DNA of 64,000 bases, taken from NCBI RefSeq assembly GCF_000993825.1, contig NZ_CP011114.1, forward strand, positions 930,001 to 994,000, in the 5' to 3' direction. Under the pieces are notes generated by a model. It did no database searches. It was not told the DNA's origin and was given only the letters and a program-made list of their open reading frames with translations. The stretch comes from Paenibacillus durus ATCC 35681. Lineage in GTDB: Bacteria; Bacillota; Bacilli; Paenibacillales; Paenibacillaceae. The translations under genes were made by a program, and so were the position numbers. The first letter of the stretch is position 1; every line of letters begins with the position of its first letter. Shown piece after piece: positions 8,850 through 17,988 of the stretch.

Positions 8850-10262
8850 TTACACGCGCCCGCGATGCTTAAGATAATTGACGCCGGTTCGTCTCGATGC
8901 CGCCTGAACCATCCGGAGAGCCGCAACCCCTGCGGCCTCGGCAATCCGTTCTTCCTCGATATTAGCGAGCCGTCCGTCCTTTACGACAATCCGTCCGCCG
9001 ACGACCGTCATATCCACGTTCTGGCTAATTCCGGTCACGACCGGCAGGGCCGTGTCGTTAAACAAAGCACCGGCATACTCCAGCCTGCGAGAGTCGATCA
9101 TGAACAGGTCGCCCGCTTTGCCGACCTCTAGAGAACCGATCGCATCCTCCCAGCCGAGTACTCTCGACGATCCGACCGAACCGAGCCATAAGCTTTCTTC
9201 AGCCGTAGGGCCTGCACTTCCGGCGGTCAGCTTATGCAGCAGGTAGGCTTGACGCGCTTCTCCAAGCAGATTGGACGCGTCGTTGGACGCCGAACCGTCT
9301 ACGCCAAGTCCGACGTGAACGCCCGCCTGCAGCATGCTCCGCACGGGGAATACCCCTGACGACAGCTTCATGTTGCTGCTCGGACAGTGGGCAACCCCGC
9401 AGCCGCAGGCGCCCATTCTGTGAATTTCATCGCCGCTGAAATGGATGCCGTGCGCATACCATACATCGCGTCCGACCCACCCCGTCTTTTCCATGTATTC
9501 GAGCGGACGCAGCCCGAGCTTCGCCAGACAGAAGTCTTCCTCATCCTTCGTCTCGGCCAAGTGGGTATGCATCCGAACGCCGTAGCTGCGCGCCAGGCGG
9601 GCGGATTCCCGCAGAAGATCCTCGGACACCGAAAAAGGCGAGCAAGGCGCGACGCCGACGCGAACCATGGCAAACTTCGAGGCGTCATGATAGGTTTCTA
9701 TAACCCGGCGGGTGTCCCTCAGAATGACCTCGGCCGACTGCGTTACCTCATCCGGCGGAAGCCCTCCTTGCGACCTGCCGAGATTCATGGAGCCACGCGT
9801 CGGGTAAAATCGGATGCCGAGCTCTCCGGCCGCGCGGATTTCTTCATCGATCAGCTCGCCGCTGACACCTTCCGGAAAACAGTAAAAGTGATCGGAAGCG
9901 GTCGTGCAGCCGGTCTTGAGCAGTTCGCTGAGTCCTACCATAGCGCTTAAGTATACATCCTCCGGCCGCATATGGCGCCAAATCTCGTACAGCGTCAGCA
10001 GCCAGTCGAACAGCTCGCAGTCCTGAGCCCAAGGGATGTTCCGGGTGAAGGTCTGATATAAATGATGGTGAGTATTGATCAGCCCGGGATAGACGATCTT
10101 TCCAGCCGCATCTATGACGGTGTCAGCTTCTTCATAGGGGATGTCCGTCCCAATAGCTTTAATTTCCTGATCTTCGATGAACAGGCTTCCTCCCGGGTAA
10201 CAGCGGCGCTCCGCGTCCATGGTGATAATATTGCGGGCATTCTTGATCAGCATTGTGCTCAT
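8850..10262 (-). CDS. amidohydrolase, guanine/8-oxoguanine deaminase type
   Basis: 470 residues of the ATZ/TRZ and nucleobase-deaminase branch of amidohydrolases. Metal ligands are visible: the HxH-like NTHHHLYQTFTR, His in RMHTHLAET, His in AHGIHFSGDE and Asp in GLGVDGSASNDASNL. That last motif and the HLYQT stretch resemble characterised 8-oxoguanine deaminases, which hydrolyse 8-oxoguanine to uric acid; guanine or s-triazine substrates cannot be excluded. GGGAGG precedes the ATG. The 5' leader carries a purine riboswitch overlapping a terminator, which independently supports a purine substrate and suggests expression only when a purine ligand is present. Confidence 0.85.
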   Translation of the reverse strand: MSTMLIKNARNIITMDAERRCYPGGSLFIEDQEIKAIGTDIPYEEADTVIDAAGKIVYPGLINTHHHLYQTFTRNIPWAQDCELFDWLLTLYEIWRHMRPEDVYLSAMVGLSELLKTGCTTASDHFYCFPEGVSGELIDEEIRAAGELGIRFYPTRGSMNLGRSQGGLPPDEVTQSAEVILRDTRRVIETYHDASKFAMVRVGVAPCSPFSVSEDLLRESARLARSYGVRMHTHLAETKDEEDFCLAKLGLRPLEYMEKTGWVGRDVWYAHGIHFSGDEIHRMGACGCGVAHCPSSNMKLSSGVFPVRSMLQAGVHVGLGVDGSASNDASNLLGEARQAYLLHKLTAGSAGPTAEESLWLGSVGSSRVLGWEDAIGSLEVGKAGDLFMIDSRRLEYAGALFNDTALPVVTGISQNVDMTVVGGRIVVKDGRLANIEEERIAEAAGVAALRMVQAASRRTGVNYLKHRGRV

Positions 10263-10291
10263 GATGTACCTCCCTTGTTGATATGAAATGC

Positions 10292-10348
10292 AAAAAATCC
10301 CAACCGCGAGCGCAATATAGTTACATATTGCGTTCGTAGTTAGGATTT
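10292..10348 (-). terminator. riboswitch expression platform (intrinsic terminator)
   Basis: On the minus strand, AATCCTAACTACGAACGCAA can pair with TTGCGCTCGCGGTTGGGATT, followed by TTTTTT. Its 5' arm is made of the riboswitch P3 and P1 3' strands. Terminator and ligand-bound aptamer therefore exclude each other, predicting that ligand turns the deaminase gene on. Confidence 0.75.
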
Positions 10349-10395
10349 TACGGACCCCAGTAGAGCCCCCGAACCGATTATCGGGGTTATACGAA
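10333..10395 (-). ncRNA. purine riboswitch aptamer, guanine class with atypical J2/3
   Basis: The minus-strand RNA folds as the purine aptamer: P1 UUCGUA with UACGAA, J1/2 UAA, P2 CCCCGA with UCGGGG, a loop containing CGG, P3 UGGGGU with AUCCUA, and loop L3 CCGUAAA, which is the family consensus. L2 GG and L3 CC can form the usual kissing pairs. J3/1 is A-C-U, so the specificity base (position 74, here 10339) is C, as in guanine-type switches. J2/3 reads (G)GCUCUAC where the family has GUUUCUAC, so position 47/48, a ligand contact, is changed or missing. Regulates the deaminase gene. Confidence 0.85.
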
Positions 10396-10501
10396 CAATC
10401 TATGAAGTTGCTATAAGTATAAGTAGAACCTCAAAGAGATGTCAATCACTGCTCTTAAATCTTGTCAACAACATTCATGACGAAACCGTGTTTACAATTT
10501 G

Positions 10502-10530
10502 GTGACAAAGAAAGCGCTTCGATTTATGAT
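10502..10530 (+). promoter_or_regulatory. mtl operon promoter with overlapping cre-like site
   Basis: GTGACA at 10502-10507, a 17-base spacer and TATGAT at 10525-10530 form a plausible sigma-A promoter. AGAAAGCGCTTCGA (about 10509-10522) inside the spacer resembles the CcpA-binding cre consensus, so glucose repression by blocking RNA polymerase is predicted. MtlR activation sites could lie upstream (TTGTCA near 10462), but I cannot define them. Confidence 0.55.
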
Positions 10531-10605
10531 GTGTTCATAGGAAATAACTTTCCTTCAAGCCTATTGAAAGGCTTTACATTCTATTGATTTAGGGAGGAAA
10601 AATAC

Positions 10606-12072
10606 ATGGCTACACTGGCAACGAAGCAATCTGCATCCGGCGGTGCCCGGGTAAAGGTACAGCAGCTCGGCCGTCTGTTAAGCGGTATGGTCATGCCGAA
10701 TATCGGCGCATTTATCGCTTGGGGATTGATTACCGCTCTATTCATTCCGACAGGATGGGCGCCTAACGAGCAATTGGCCAAACTGGTAGGGCCGATCATC
10801 ACTTATCTGCTGCCGCTGCTGATCGGTTACACAGGCGGAACGATGGTTCACGGTAAGCGCGGCGGGGTGATCGGCGCCTTGGTCACAATGGGCGTAATCA
10901 TCGGCTCGGATATCCCGATGTTCCTTGGCGCGATGCTTGTCGGCCCCTTGGCCGGCTGGGTGCTGAAATGGTTTGACCGTATGGTGGACGGCAAGATTAA
11001 AGCGGGCTTTGAAATGCTCGTCAACAACTTCTCACTCGGTATCATCGGCGGGGCTTTGGCTCTGGGAGCTTACACAGGCGTTGGGCCCTTTATTCAAGGA
11101 CTGACGAATATCCTGTCCAGCGGGGTGGAATTTCTGGTCAACAATCACCTGCTGCCGCTTGTCAACATTATCATTGAGCCGGCCAAGGTGCTGTTCCTGA
11201 ACAATGCGATCAACCACGGAATCTTAAGCCCGATCGCCGTTCAGCAGGCGGCCAGCACAGGCAAGTCGATTCTGTTCATGCTTGAGTCGAATCCAGGTCC
11301 CGGTCTTGGCATTCTGCTGGCTTACTGGCTCGCAGGCAAGGGTTCGGCCAAGACATCCGCTCCCGGCGCTATCATCATTCATTTTCTGGGCGGTATTCAC
11401 GAAATTTATTTTCCGTACATTCTGATGAATCCGCGTCTGATCCTGGCGGTTATCGGCGGCGGTGTGACAGGAACCTTCACCTTCCAGCTTCTTGGAGCAG
11501 GCTTGTCTGCTTCCCCTTCCCCGGGCAGTATTTTCGCCTATATCGCCATGACGCCTAAAGGTGGATATCTTCCGATGATTGCCGGTGTTATCGCAGCGAC
11601 GGCCGTCTCCTTCTTTATTGCCTCGGTGCTGCTGAAGACCGTTAAGGAGAGCAAAGAGGAAATGGATCTGGAAGAAGCATCGGCCAAATTAAAAGGAATG
11701 AAAACGGCAGGCGCAGCGCCTCAAATCGCAACCGCTCAATCCGTTACAGCTCAAAATGCAATCGTTTCCAATACATCCGGGGCCATCCGCAGTAAAGGTG
11801 AAGTGCGAAAAATCGTGTTCGCTTGCGACGCGGGCATGGGTTCCAGCGCCATGGGCGCCTCCGTTCTAAGAAAAAAATTGCAAAATGCCGGTGTTCAGGT
11901 GACGGTCGTCAATTCTCCGGTCAGTGAAATTCCGGCCGATGCCGACATCGTGGTTACGCAGAAGACATTGACAGACCGGGCAATCGCGAATAATCCGAAG
12001 GCCGAGCATGTTTCAATTGATAATTTCCTGAAGAGTCCGAAATATGACGAACTGGTTGAACGCTTGAGTTAA
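10606..12072 (+). CDS. mtlA: mannitol-specific PTS transporter EIICB
   Basis: 488 residues with GGGAGG before the ATG. Residues ~1-345 are the membrane EIIC domain: GRLLSGMVMPNIGAFIAWGLITALF at the start, then several hydrophobic segments and the conserved GGIHEIYFPYILMNPRL substrate loop. A linker rich in Ala, Gln and Thr leads to the EIIB domain, with phospho-accepting Cys407 in VFACDAGMGSSAMGASVL. It imports mannitol and releases mannitol-1-phosphate. EIIA is encoded separately as mtlF three genes on. First gene of the mannitol operon. Confidence 0.97.
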   Translation: MATLATKQSASGGARVKVQQLGRLLSGMVMPNIGAFIAWGLITALFIPTGWAPNEQLAKLVGPIITYLLPLLIGYTGGTMVHGKRGGVIGALVTMGVIIGSDIPMFLGAMLVGPLAGWVLKWFDRMVDGKIKAGFEMLVNNFSLGIIGGALALGAYTGVGPFIQGLTNILSSGVEFLVNNHLLPLVNIIIEPAKVLFLNNAINHGILSPIAVQQAASTGKSILFMLESNPGPGLGILLAYWLAGKGSAKTSAPGAIIIHFLGGIHEIYFPYILMNPRLILAVIGGGVTGTFTFQLLGAGLSASPSPGSIFAYIAMTPKGGYLPMIAGVIAATAVSFFIASVLLKTVKESKEEMDLEEASAKLKGMKTAGAAPQIATAQSVTAQNAIVSNTSGAIRSKGEVRKIVFACDAGMGSSAMGASVLRKKLQNAGVQVTVVNSPVSEIPADADIVVTQKTLTDRAIANNPKAEHVSIDNFLKSPKYDELVERLS

Positions 12073-12094
12073 GGCCTATGCAGGAGGGTTCGCA

Positions 12095-14170
12095 ATGATA
12101 AGGAAGATTACCGCCAGACAGCGGCAGATGATTCAGCTGCTTCTCGACAATCGCGAGGAAATAACCGCTGCAGAAATCGCCGGGAACATCGGCGTCAGCG
12201 TGCGAACCGTCCACCGGGAGATGGAGGATACCGAACACATCCTTCAGGATTTCGGGCTGACATTAAGCCGCAAATCCGGCAAGGGTATCCAAATGAACGG
12301 CCCGGAAACCGGACTTGGGCAGCTTAGGCACTTTTTGCGGGCGGAAAAACCTGCGGAATATTCCGGAGAGGAACGAAAAATATTCGAGCTGTGCTCGCTG
12401 ATTGAGACGGAAGAGCCGCTAAAGCTGTTCGCCTTGGCGCACACCTTGAAAGTAACGGTAGCTACCGTCAGCAACGATCTGGATGAACTGGAGCCGTGGG
12501 TGCGCAAATTTGGACTTCAGCTCGTTCGCAGAAGGGGATATGGCGTCGAAATCACCGGCGCCGAAGCCGACAAGCGGCGCGCACTGTGCAGGCTGGCAGC
12601 CGAGCATCTGGATCAGTCGGACCTGGTCGGCCGGGGGCCTCAACCTGAAGGGGAGGGAAGTCCGGTCTTCCGGAAGCTGCTCGCCGCTGTCGGACAGAGC
12701 AGACTGCTGAACGTGGAAAATCTCCTGTGGGATATGGAGTGGAACTGGACGGCTGAACTGCCTGAGAGTGTCTACATGGAGCTGCTGCTCGGCCTGTCCG
12801 TCGCCGTAAGGCGCTGGGAAATCGGAATGGTTATCCATGGCTCCGAGGATGCGGCCTATCCGCGAATATCCGATCACCGGAATATTTCCGGCGCGGAACA
12901 GTTCGTCAAGCGGCTGGAGAACGAGATGAACCTTGCGCTTCCGACAGCGGAGCACTTATACATCGCTGAATGGTTTGACAGGGCGCAGGAGTCTGGCGCG
13001 TCGGATGATTTTGTGCATGGGGACATCGGACTGATGGGGCTGGTATACCGTCTGACAGAGCAGGTCGTCAAGCGAACCGGGTTTCCGTTCCACAGCGACC
13101 GTATTTTGAGGGAGGGTCTTCTTGAGCATGTCGAGCAGGCGCTCAGACGAATCCACGAGGGCACCCGCATCCGTAACCCGCTGCTCGGACCGATCCGCAA
13201 GGATTACCAGTATCTGTTCCGCATGATCCGGGATGCGGTGGAGGAATTGAAGCTCGATCTGACCGTACCTGACGAGGAGATTGCTTTTCTGGTCATGCAT
13301 TTTGGAGCGTCTACGGAGCGGCTGAGTCAGCTAAAGCGTAATGTGCGGGCAATTCTGGTCTGCGCGAGCGGTCTAAGTTCCTCCCGGCTGCTCGGGGAGC
13401 GGCTTAGAAAGGAAATGCCCCAGCTTGAGATATTGGGCAATGTCTCCTGGTACGAGGCGGCCCGGATGCCGAAAGAGGATTACGACCTAATCATATCGAC
13501 AATCGATCTGCCAATGGAACAAGACAAATATATCCGAATTAGCCCGCTGCTGACGGCGGAAGAGACCGACAAGCTTCTGCACTTCATCCAGGACAAGGCT
13601 CTGGCGGAAGATGGAAGCGTTTCTGCCGGCGAAGAAGGCGAGCCGGTGACAGGGGAATCCGTTATAGGCAGATTAAGGAGCTATAAGGGACTGCTCGATG
13701 AAATTGATGGGCTGGTCGAACGCTTCCGGTACTATTTACTGAGCAATGAAGGGATGAATCTGGAGGATACCATCGGCGCGATGTTGGATAAGCTGCAAGG
13801 CAGCGGCGTAACCGATGATCCCAAGACGCTGCGGAATCGACTGCTGGAACGGGAAAAAATGGCCAGCCAGGTTATACCGGATACCCGTCTTGCGCTGTTT
13901 CATACCCGCAGCAGCCATGTGCTTATGTCCTCGCTGACGCTCTACCGGCTCCAGTCGCCGCTTATTCTGGACGGAAATACCGAGGTTAGCACGATTCTGC
14001 TGATGCTTGCCCCGAAGGTGCTGCCTAAGGAAAGCTTAGAGGTGCTTAGCGAGATCAGCGCGATGCTGTTGAATACGGAGCTTATGCGTCTGCTGGAAGA
14101 GAGGCCGGAACAGGAAATCCGAACCTATTTGTCCGCCGAGCTTCTCCGTTTTTTCGAAAATAAAAGATAA
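12095..14170 (+). CDS. mtlR: PRD-containing transcriptional activator of the mannitol operon
   Basis: 691 residues with the full MtlR architecture: N-terminal helix-turn-helix (EITAAEIAGNIGVSVRTVHRE), a second HTH-like region near 100-160, two PTS regulation domains (about 190-410), an EIIB-like domain with Cys423 (AILVCASGLSSSRLLGE), and an EIIA-like domain with His603 (LALFHTRSSHVLMSS). In Bacillus, phosphorylation of the PRDs by HPr and dephosphorylation of the EIIB-like Cys activate the protein; conservation of both residues implies the same logic here. It lies inside the operon it is expected to control, between mtlA and mtlF. Confidence 0.95.
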   Translation: MIRKITARQRQMIQLLLDNREEITAAEIAGNIGVSVRTVHREMEDTEHILQDFGLTLSRKSGKGIQMNGPETGLGQLRHFLRAEKPAEYSGEERKIFELCSLIETEEPLKLFALAHTLKVTVATVSNDLDELEPWVRKFGLQLVRRRGYGVEITGAEADKRRALCRLAAEHLDQSDLVGRGPQPEGEGSPVFRKLLAAVGQSRLLNVENLLWDMEWNWTAELPESVYMELLLGLSVAVRRWEIGMVIHGSEDAAYPRISDHRNISGAEQFVKRLENEMNLALPTAEHLYIAEWFDRAQESGASDDFVHGDIGLMGLVYRLTEQVVKRTGFPFHSDRILREGLLEHVEQALRRIHEGTRIRNPLLGPIRKDYQYLFRMIRDAVEELKLDLTVPDEEIAFLVMHFGASTERLSQLKRNVRAILVCASGLSSSRLLGERLRKEMPQLEILGNVSWYEAARMPKEDYDLIISTIDLPMEQDKYIRISPLLTAEETDKLLHFIQDKALAEDGSVSAGEEGEPVTGESVIGRLRSYKGLLDEIDGLVERFRYYLLSNEGMNLEDTIGAMLDKLQGSGVTDDPKTLRNRLLEREKMASQVIPDTRLALFHTRSSHVLMSSLTLYRLQSPLILDGNTEVSTILLMLAPKVLPKESLEVLSEISAMLLNTELMRLLEERPEQEIRTYLSAELLRFFENKR

Positions 14171-14186
14171 AAGAGGGAGAGACCCA

Positions 14187-14624
14187 ATGAGCATACTGTC
14201 AGAAAATAAAATTATGATGAACGCCGCCGCCAAGGACAAGTACGAGGCCATTGCAATCGCCGGACAACTGCTGGTGGAGGGGGGGCATGTCACGAAGGAT
14301 TATATTCCGAAGATGCTGGAGCGGGAAGAGGTCGTATCCACATACATGGGAGGCGGACTCGCCATTCCCCACGGAACAAAGGATGCGAAGCCATATATCA
14401 AATCCACGGGGCTGTCCATCGCCCGGTTTCCGGAAGGCGTCGACTTCGGAGGCGACGAGCCGGCGTTTGTGGTAATCGGCATAGCGGCCGCAGGAGAAGA
14501 GCATATGGAAGTCCTCACCAATGTGGCTATGATCTTCACTGAGGACGATGCGATCGAACGGATTATGAACGCCGCAAGCCCCTTGGATATTATCGGGATT
14601 TTTGAGGGAGGTGTGCAGGTATGA
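14187..14624 (+). CDS. mtlF: mannitol-specific PTS EIIA component
   Basis: 145 residues, preceded by AGAGGGAGAG. Phosphorylated His62 lies in GGGLAIPHGTKDAKPYI, the EIIA-Mtl signature. It carries phosphate from HPr to Cys407 of MtlA. The stop overlaps the mtlD start by 4 bases (ATGA), indicating translational coupling. Confidence 0.95.
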   Translation: MSILSENKIMMNAAAKDKYEAIAIAGQLLVEGGHVTKDYIPKMLEREEVVSTYMGGGLAIPHGTKDAKPYIKSTGLSIARFPEGVDFGGDEPAFVVIGIAAAGEEHMEVLTNVAMIFTEDDAIERIMNAASPLDIIGIFEGGVQV

Positions 14625-15808
14625 AGGCTGTTCATTTTGGAGCCGGCAATATCGGAAGAGGGTTCATCGGTCTGCTGTTGTCGCAATCGGACTATGAAGT
14701 GACCTTTGTGGATGTGAACGAAGCGATGGTTCGTGAGCTGCGGGAACGCGGCGAATATACCGTTACCCTGGCCAGCGAAGGACGGGAAACGGTGACGGTG
14801 AACCATGTAACAGCGCTCAGCAGCGCCTCCCAGGAAGAGGAGGTGATGCTGGCTATCGCCAATGCACATCTTATAACAACGGCAGTAGGTGTTTCTGTTC
14901 TGAAGCATATCGCGGGTGTTATCGCCCGGGGTGTGGCTCTTCGGGTGGCGGAGTCATCCGAACCGCTGCATATCATCGCCTGCGAGAATGCAATAGGCGG
15001 CAGCGAGCAGCTTAAAGAGCTTGTCTACGCGAGGCTTGACGAGGAAACGCGAAGCAAGGCTGATAAAATGGTCGCTTTTCCGAACGCCGCAGTGGACCGG
15101 ATCGTACCGATACAGCAGCATAGGGATATTTTAAAAGTAGTTGTAGAGCCGTTTCATGAATGGGTCGTGGATTCCTCACAAATGATTCCGGGCTATAAGC
15201 AGATTAAGGGAGTCCATTACGTTGATAATCTGGAGCCATACATCGAGCGCAAGCTGTTCACGGTGAATACCGGACATTGCTCGGCGGCTTATCTCGGCTA
15301 TCTTCGCGGTTGGGAAACGATCCAGCAGGCGATGGAGGATGAAGAGCTTACCGCCTCTGTGCGGGAAGTGCTCGAAGAGACCGGGGAATTATTGGTGCAA
15401 AAGCACGGCTTCGACCGAAAAGAGCATGGCCAATATATCGATAAAATTCTGGAACGCTTCCGAAATCCGGCGCTGACGGATGAAGTGGCCAGGGTCGGGC
15501 GTTCCCCGATCCGCAAGCTTTCACCGGGCGACCGTCTCGTCTCGCCTGCGATGCAGGCTTATGAGAGGGGCCTCAGCTTCTCGGCGCTGGCAAGGTCAAT
15601 GGCGGGGGCCCTGCTGTTCGATGTGATGGAAGATCCCGAAGCTGCGGAGCTTCAGGCTTTCGTGGACAAAGCCGGAGCCCGCGCGGCAGTGGCAAAGTAT
15701 ACGAACATTCCGCCGGGACATAAGATTCATGAAGCGGTCTTGAAGCATTACGATGAATTGAACCGGGTTAACGAATTGAAGCTGCTAAATGTATTGAAGC
15801 AAGCTTAA
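14621..15808 (+). CDS. mtlD: mannitol-1-phosphate 5-dehydrogenase
   Basis: 395 residues. The N-terminus KAVHFGAGNIGRGFIGLLL is the NAD-binding motif of polyol-specific long-chain dehydrogenases. The active-site region KLFTVNTGHCSAAYLGYL with downstream conserved Lys/Asn/His and the C-terminal helical domain are complete. It oxidises mannitol-1-phosphate to fructose-6-phosphate, feeding glycolysis. Last gene of the operon. Confidence 0.96.
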   Translation: MKAVHFGAGNIGRGFIGLLLSQSDYEVTFVDVNEAMVRELRERGEYTVTLASEGRETVTVNHVTALSSASQEEEVMLAIANAHLITTAVGVSVLKHIAGVIARGVALRVAESSEPLHIIACENAIGGSEQLKELVYARLDEETRSKADKMVAFPNAAVDRIVPIQQHRDILKVVVEPFHEWVVDSSQMIPGYKQIKGVHYVDNLEPYIERKLFTVNTGHCSAAYLGYLRGWETIQQAMEDEELTASVREVLEETGELLVQKHGFDRKEHGQYIDKILERFRNPALTDEVARVGRSPIRKLSPGDRLVSPAMQAYERGLSFSALARSMAGALLFDVMEDPEAAELQAFVDKAGARAAVAKYTNIPPGHKIHEAVLKHYDELNRVNELKLLNVLKQA

Positions 15809-15954
15809 GCTCCGCAAGCGGCTGCCAGGGAACTGAATAGGGTGCAGATAGGTAACTTCCTGGCATAATATATGATAAAATCATTATATGAAAAATTCAT
15901 AATAATTGAATTGTATTAAAATTTCTGCCTTAATTGTGCGCTATGCAAGTCGAC

Positions 15955-16010
15955 AAAAAAGGGGGTGTCCCATAAGCCATAGAAGGGCTAATGGGATACC
16001 CTCTTTTTTT
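15955..16010 (+). terminator. Rho-independent terminator downstream of the mtl operon
   Basis: Stem GGGTGTCCCAT with ATGGGATACCC around an AAGCCATAGAAGGGCT loop, flanked by an A-run and followed by CTCTTTTTTT. About 150 bases after mtlD. The stem overlaps the possible insertion-element end, so it may have arrived with that element. Confidence 0.75.
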
Positions 16011-16324
16011 AGGTGAGATTTAGGTAGGTGGAAGGTGGACGGGGCCACCCGAATGGAAGCGGGGGATTCTTCTTCAGTTTAGAGGTGTGAAGTAAATAAT
16101 GCAGAAAACCTGAAATTGTGCATCTTTTGGTCGACTGAGAAAACCTATGTATAACACGCCTGCAAAAATGCAGGTTTGTTCCCATTCATCCTCAAATTCA
16201 GTCAGAACAGCCTAAAATCCCTGCATAAAAAAATCATAACAACCTGACCTGTCCTTTGATGTTAGAGCGATTGCCCTAAATCCTAACTTGGTTTGATGGA
16301 GGAATTGCCCAATAGAAAAGCAAA

Positions 16325-16375
16325 AGCCAGCAAGTCTCCAATAACCGAAAGACTTGCTGGCTTCTTAACTTTTTT
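16325..16375. terminator. terminator hairpin between mtl region and M42 peptidase
   Basis: Stem AGCCAGCAAGTCT with AGACTTGCTGGCT (13 bp). The plus side is followed by TCTTAACTTTTTT; the minus side by TTTGCTTTT. It probably ends the minus-strand peptidase transcript. Confidence 0.7.
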
Positions 16376-16467
16376 AGGAAGGCGGCCGTAACGCCAGGTA
16401 TATTAACTTATGGGACAGCTCCAACTGTTAGATCGGCATGTGTTCCAGTGCCGCCGACCCTATGACC

Positions 16468-17541
16468 TTAGCTGCGCTCAATAATGGTCTGCAGCGTCGT
16501 ATGGTCAAGTCCTTCCACCAGCTTGATCAGCAGTTCTCTGGCCGCGTCGATATCGTCGGTATGGATCATGGATGTGGAAGTATGAATGTACCGCGAGCAG
16601 ATGCCGATTACGGTGGAAGGTACGCCGATTCCGCTTACGTGAACCTGGCCTGCATCCGTACCCCCCTGGGAGACAAAATACTGATATTTGATCCGGTGCG
16701 TATCCGCCGTATCCTGCACATATTCCAGCAGTCCGCGATGGGTAATCATCGTCGGGTCTAAGATGCGGAGCAGCGCGCCATCGCCAAGCCGCCCGAACGC
16801 CTGCTTGTCCCCGGTCGTATCCGAGGCGGCGCTTGCGTCAAGTCCGAAGAAAATATCCGGCTGAAGAAGGTTGGCTGCCGTCTGCGCCCCCCGAAGCCCC
16901 ACTTCTTCCTGCACGGTAGCGCCGGCAAAGACGGTGTTCGGCAGCTTTTTGCCGCTGAGCGCCTTGACCAGCTCAATGGCAAGCCCTACGCCGTAACGGT
17001 TGTCCCATGCTTTGGCCAATATTTTTTTCGGATTCGCCAGCGGGGTGAAGGGACAGACGGGAACGATTTGCTGGCCGAGAGCTGCGCCGAACTCCATCGC
17101 TTCCTTCCGGCTTTCCGCGCCGATATCGATGAACATCGCTTTGATGTCCCCGCCTTTTGCTCGCTCTTCCTGGCTGACCAGATGGATCGGCGTACTGCCG
17201 ACGACGCCCGTAATCGCTCCTTTTGGCGTAATAATTTGCAGCCTCTGGGAGCTGACCGCCGAAGCGAGCCAGCCGCCAAGCGGCTGAAAACGGATCATTC
17301 CGTTATCGGTTATTCCGGTAACCATAAAGCCGACTTCGTCAAAATGACCGGCTACCATAATTTTCGGCCCGTTTACATCGCCGCGAAGCACACCGAACAG
17401 GCTGCCGAGACGGTCATGGACAAATTCATCGGTATACGGAGCCATGGCTTCTTTTACAAACTTGCGCAGTTCACGTTCGAAACCAGGGGCGGAAGGGAAT
17501 TCGGTAAGGGTTTTGAACATATCAAGTGTTTCTTGGTTCAT
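16468..17541 (-). CDS. M42 family metallo-aminopeptidase
   Basis: 357 residues. M42 dinuclear-metal ligands are visible: His66 and the paired Asp68 ([12 protein letters not shown]), the bridging Asp in KAWDNRYG, the catalytic Glu pair in [12 protein letters not shown], the Asp in [11 protein letters not shown], and the final His in [11 protein letters not shown]. The family comprises cytoplasmic tetrahedral aminopeptidases, several formerly misnamed endoglucanases; the closest Bacillus type is YsdC/FrvX-like. It degrades small peptides. Monocistronic by appearance, with a terminator at 16325-16375. Confidence 0.92.
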   Translation of the reverse strand: MNQETLDMFKTLTEFPSAPGFERELRKFVKEAMAPYTDEFVHDRLGSLFGVLRGDVNGPKIMVAGHFDEVGFMVTGITDNGMIRFQPLGGWLASAVSSQRLQIITPKGAITGVVGSTPIHLVSQEERAKGGDIKAMFIDIGAESRKEAMEFGAALGQQIVPVCPFTPLANPKKILAKAWDNRYGVGLAIELVKALSGKKLPNTVFAGATVQEEVGLRGAQTAANLLQPDIFFGLDASAASDTTGDKQAFGRLGDGALLRILDPTMITHRGLLEYVQDTADTHRIKYQYFVSQGGTDAGQVHVSGIGVPSTVIGICSRYIHTSTSMIHTDDIDAARELLIKLVEGLDHTTLQTIIERS

Positions 17542-17765
17542 CTTGCCATCTCTCCTTTACTACCGTATAGTATGAACTTTCGCTAACGGGTTGTCCATTG
17601 GACCGGGGTCATAAAGTACCCTGGAACGCTCCGCACATAGGCATCCGATCTTTGAATATGCGTTTAGCATAGTTCATAAGTGCACACCCAGCGGGGAGGC
17701 GGGGAATATAATGCTGCCAGAGGCGTTAAAATGGCGGGATAGCCCTGAAAAGGAGCGGGAGAAGG

Positions 17766-17852
17766 ATGAATAAATCTGAAGCGGAGCGGGAAGTTATTCT
17801 TATTTTGGCGCTGTTTTTGCTGCTTGTCATAGTGCTGCTGTATTTTTCCTGA
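17766..17852 (+). CDS. 28-residue single-pass membrane microprotein (candidate)
   Basis: An ATG preceded by GGAGCGGGAGAAGG starts MNKSEAEREV, followed by about 17 strongly hydrophobic residues (ILILALFLLLVIVLLYFS) and TGA. The charged start plus one helix is the plan of YjcZ/SscA-type sporulation peptides, and it lies 136 bases upstream of the spoVA genes. It is not clearly a member of a named family, so its status as a gene rests on composition, the binding site and location. Confidence 0.5.
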   Translation: MNKSEAEREVILILALFLLLVIVLLYFS

Positions 17853-17988
17853 ATCTTAAATGTCATAAGGAAAAGCCGGACGGCGAACAATAAAGGAAAA
17901 TCTTCTATGCGAAGCCGGTTGATCGTCCTGACTGCGTATTTGCGCAAAGGGACTTAAGTCTTCGCCAAACCTTTAGGAGGTGCCTTCA

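Larger units (their letters stand above)
15809..16467. other. non-coding spacer with hairpins and possible IS remnant ends
   Basis: No convincing gene. It holds the hairpin at 15955-16010, a small CCTGCA/TGCAGG hairpin near 16159-16174, and the hairpin at 16325-16362. TGTCCCATAAG near 15965 reappears inverted (CTTATGGGACA) near 16407-16417, which could be the ends of a decayed insertion element about 450 bp long. Confidence 0.4.
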
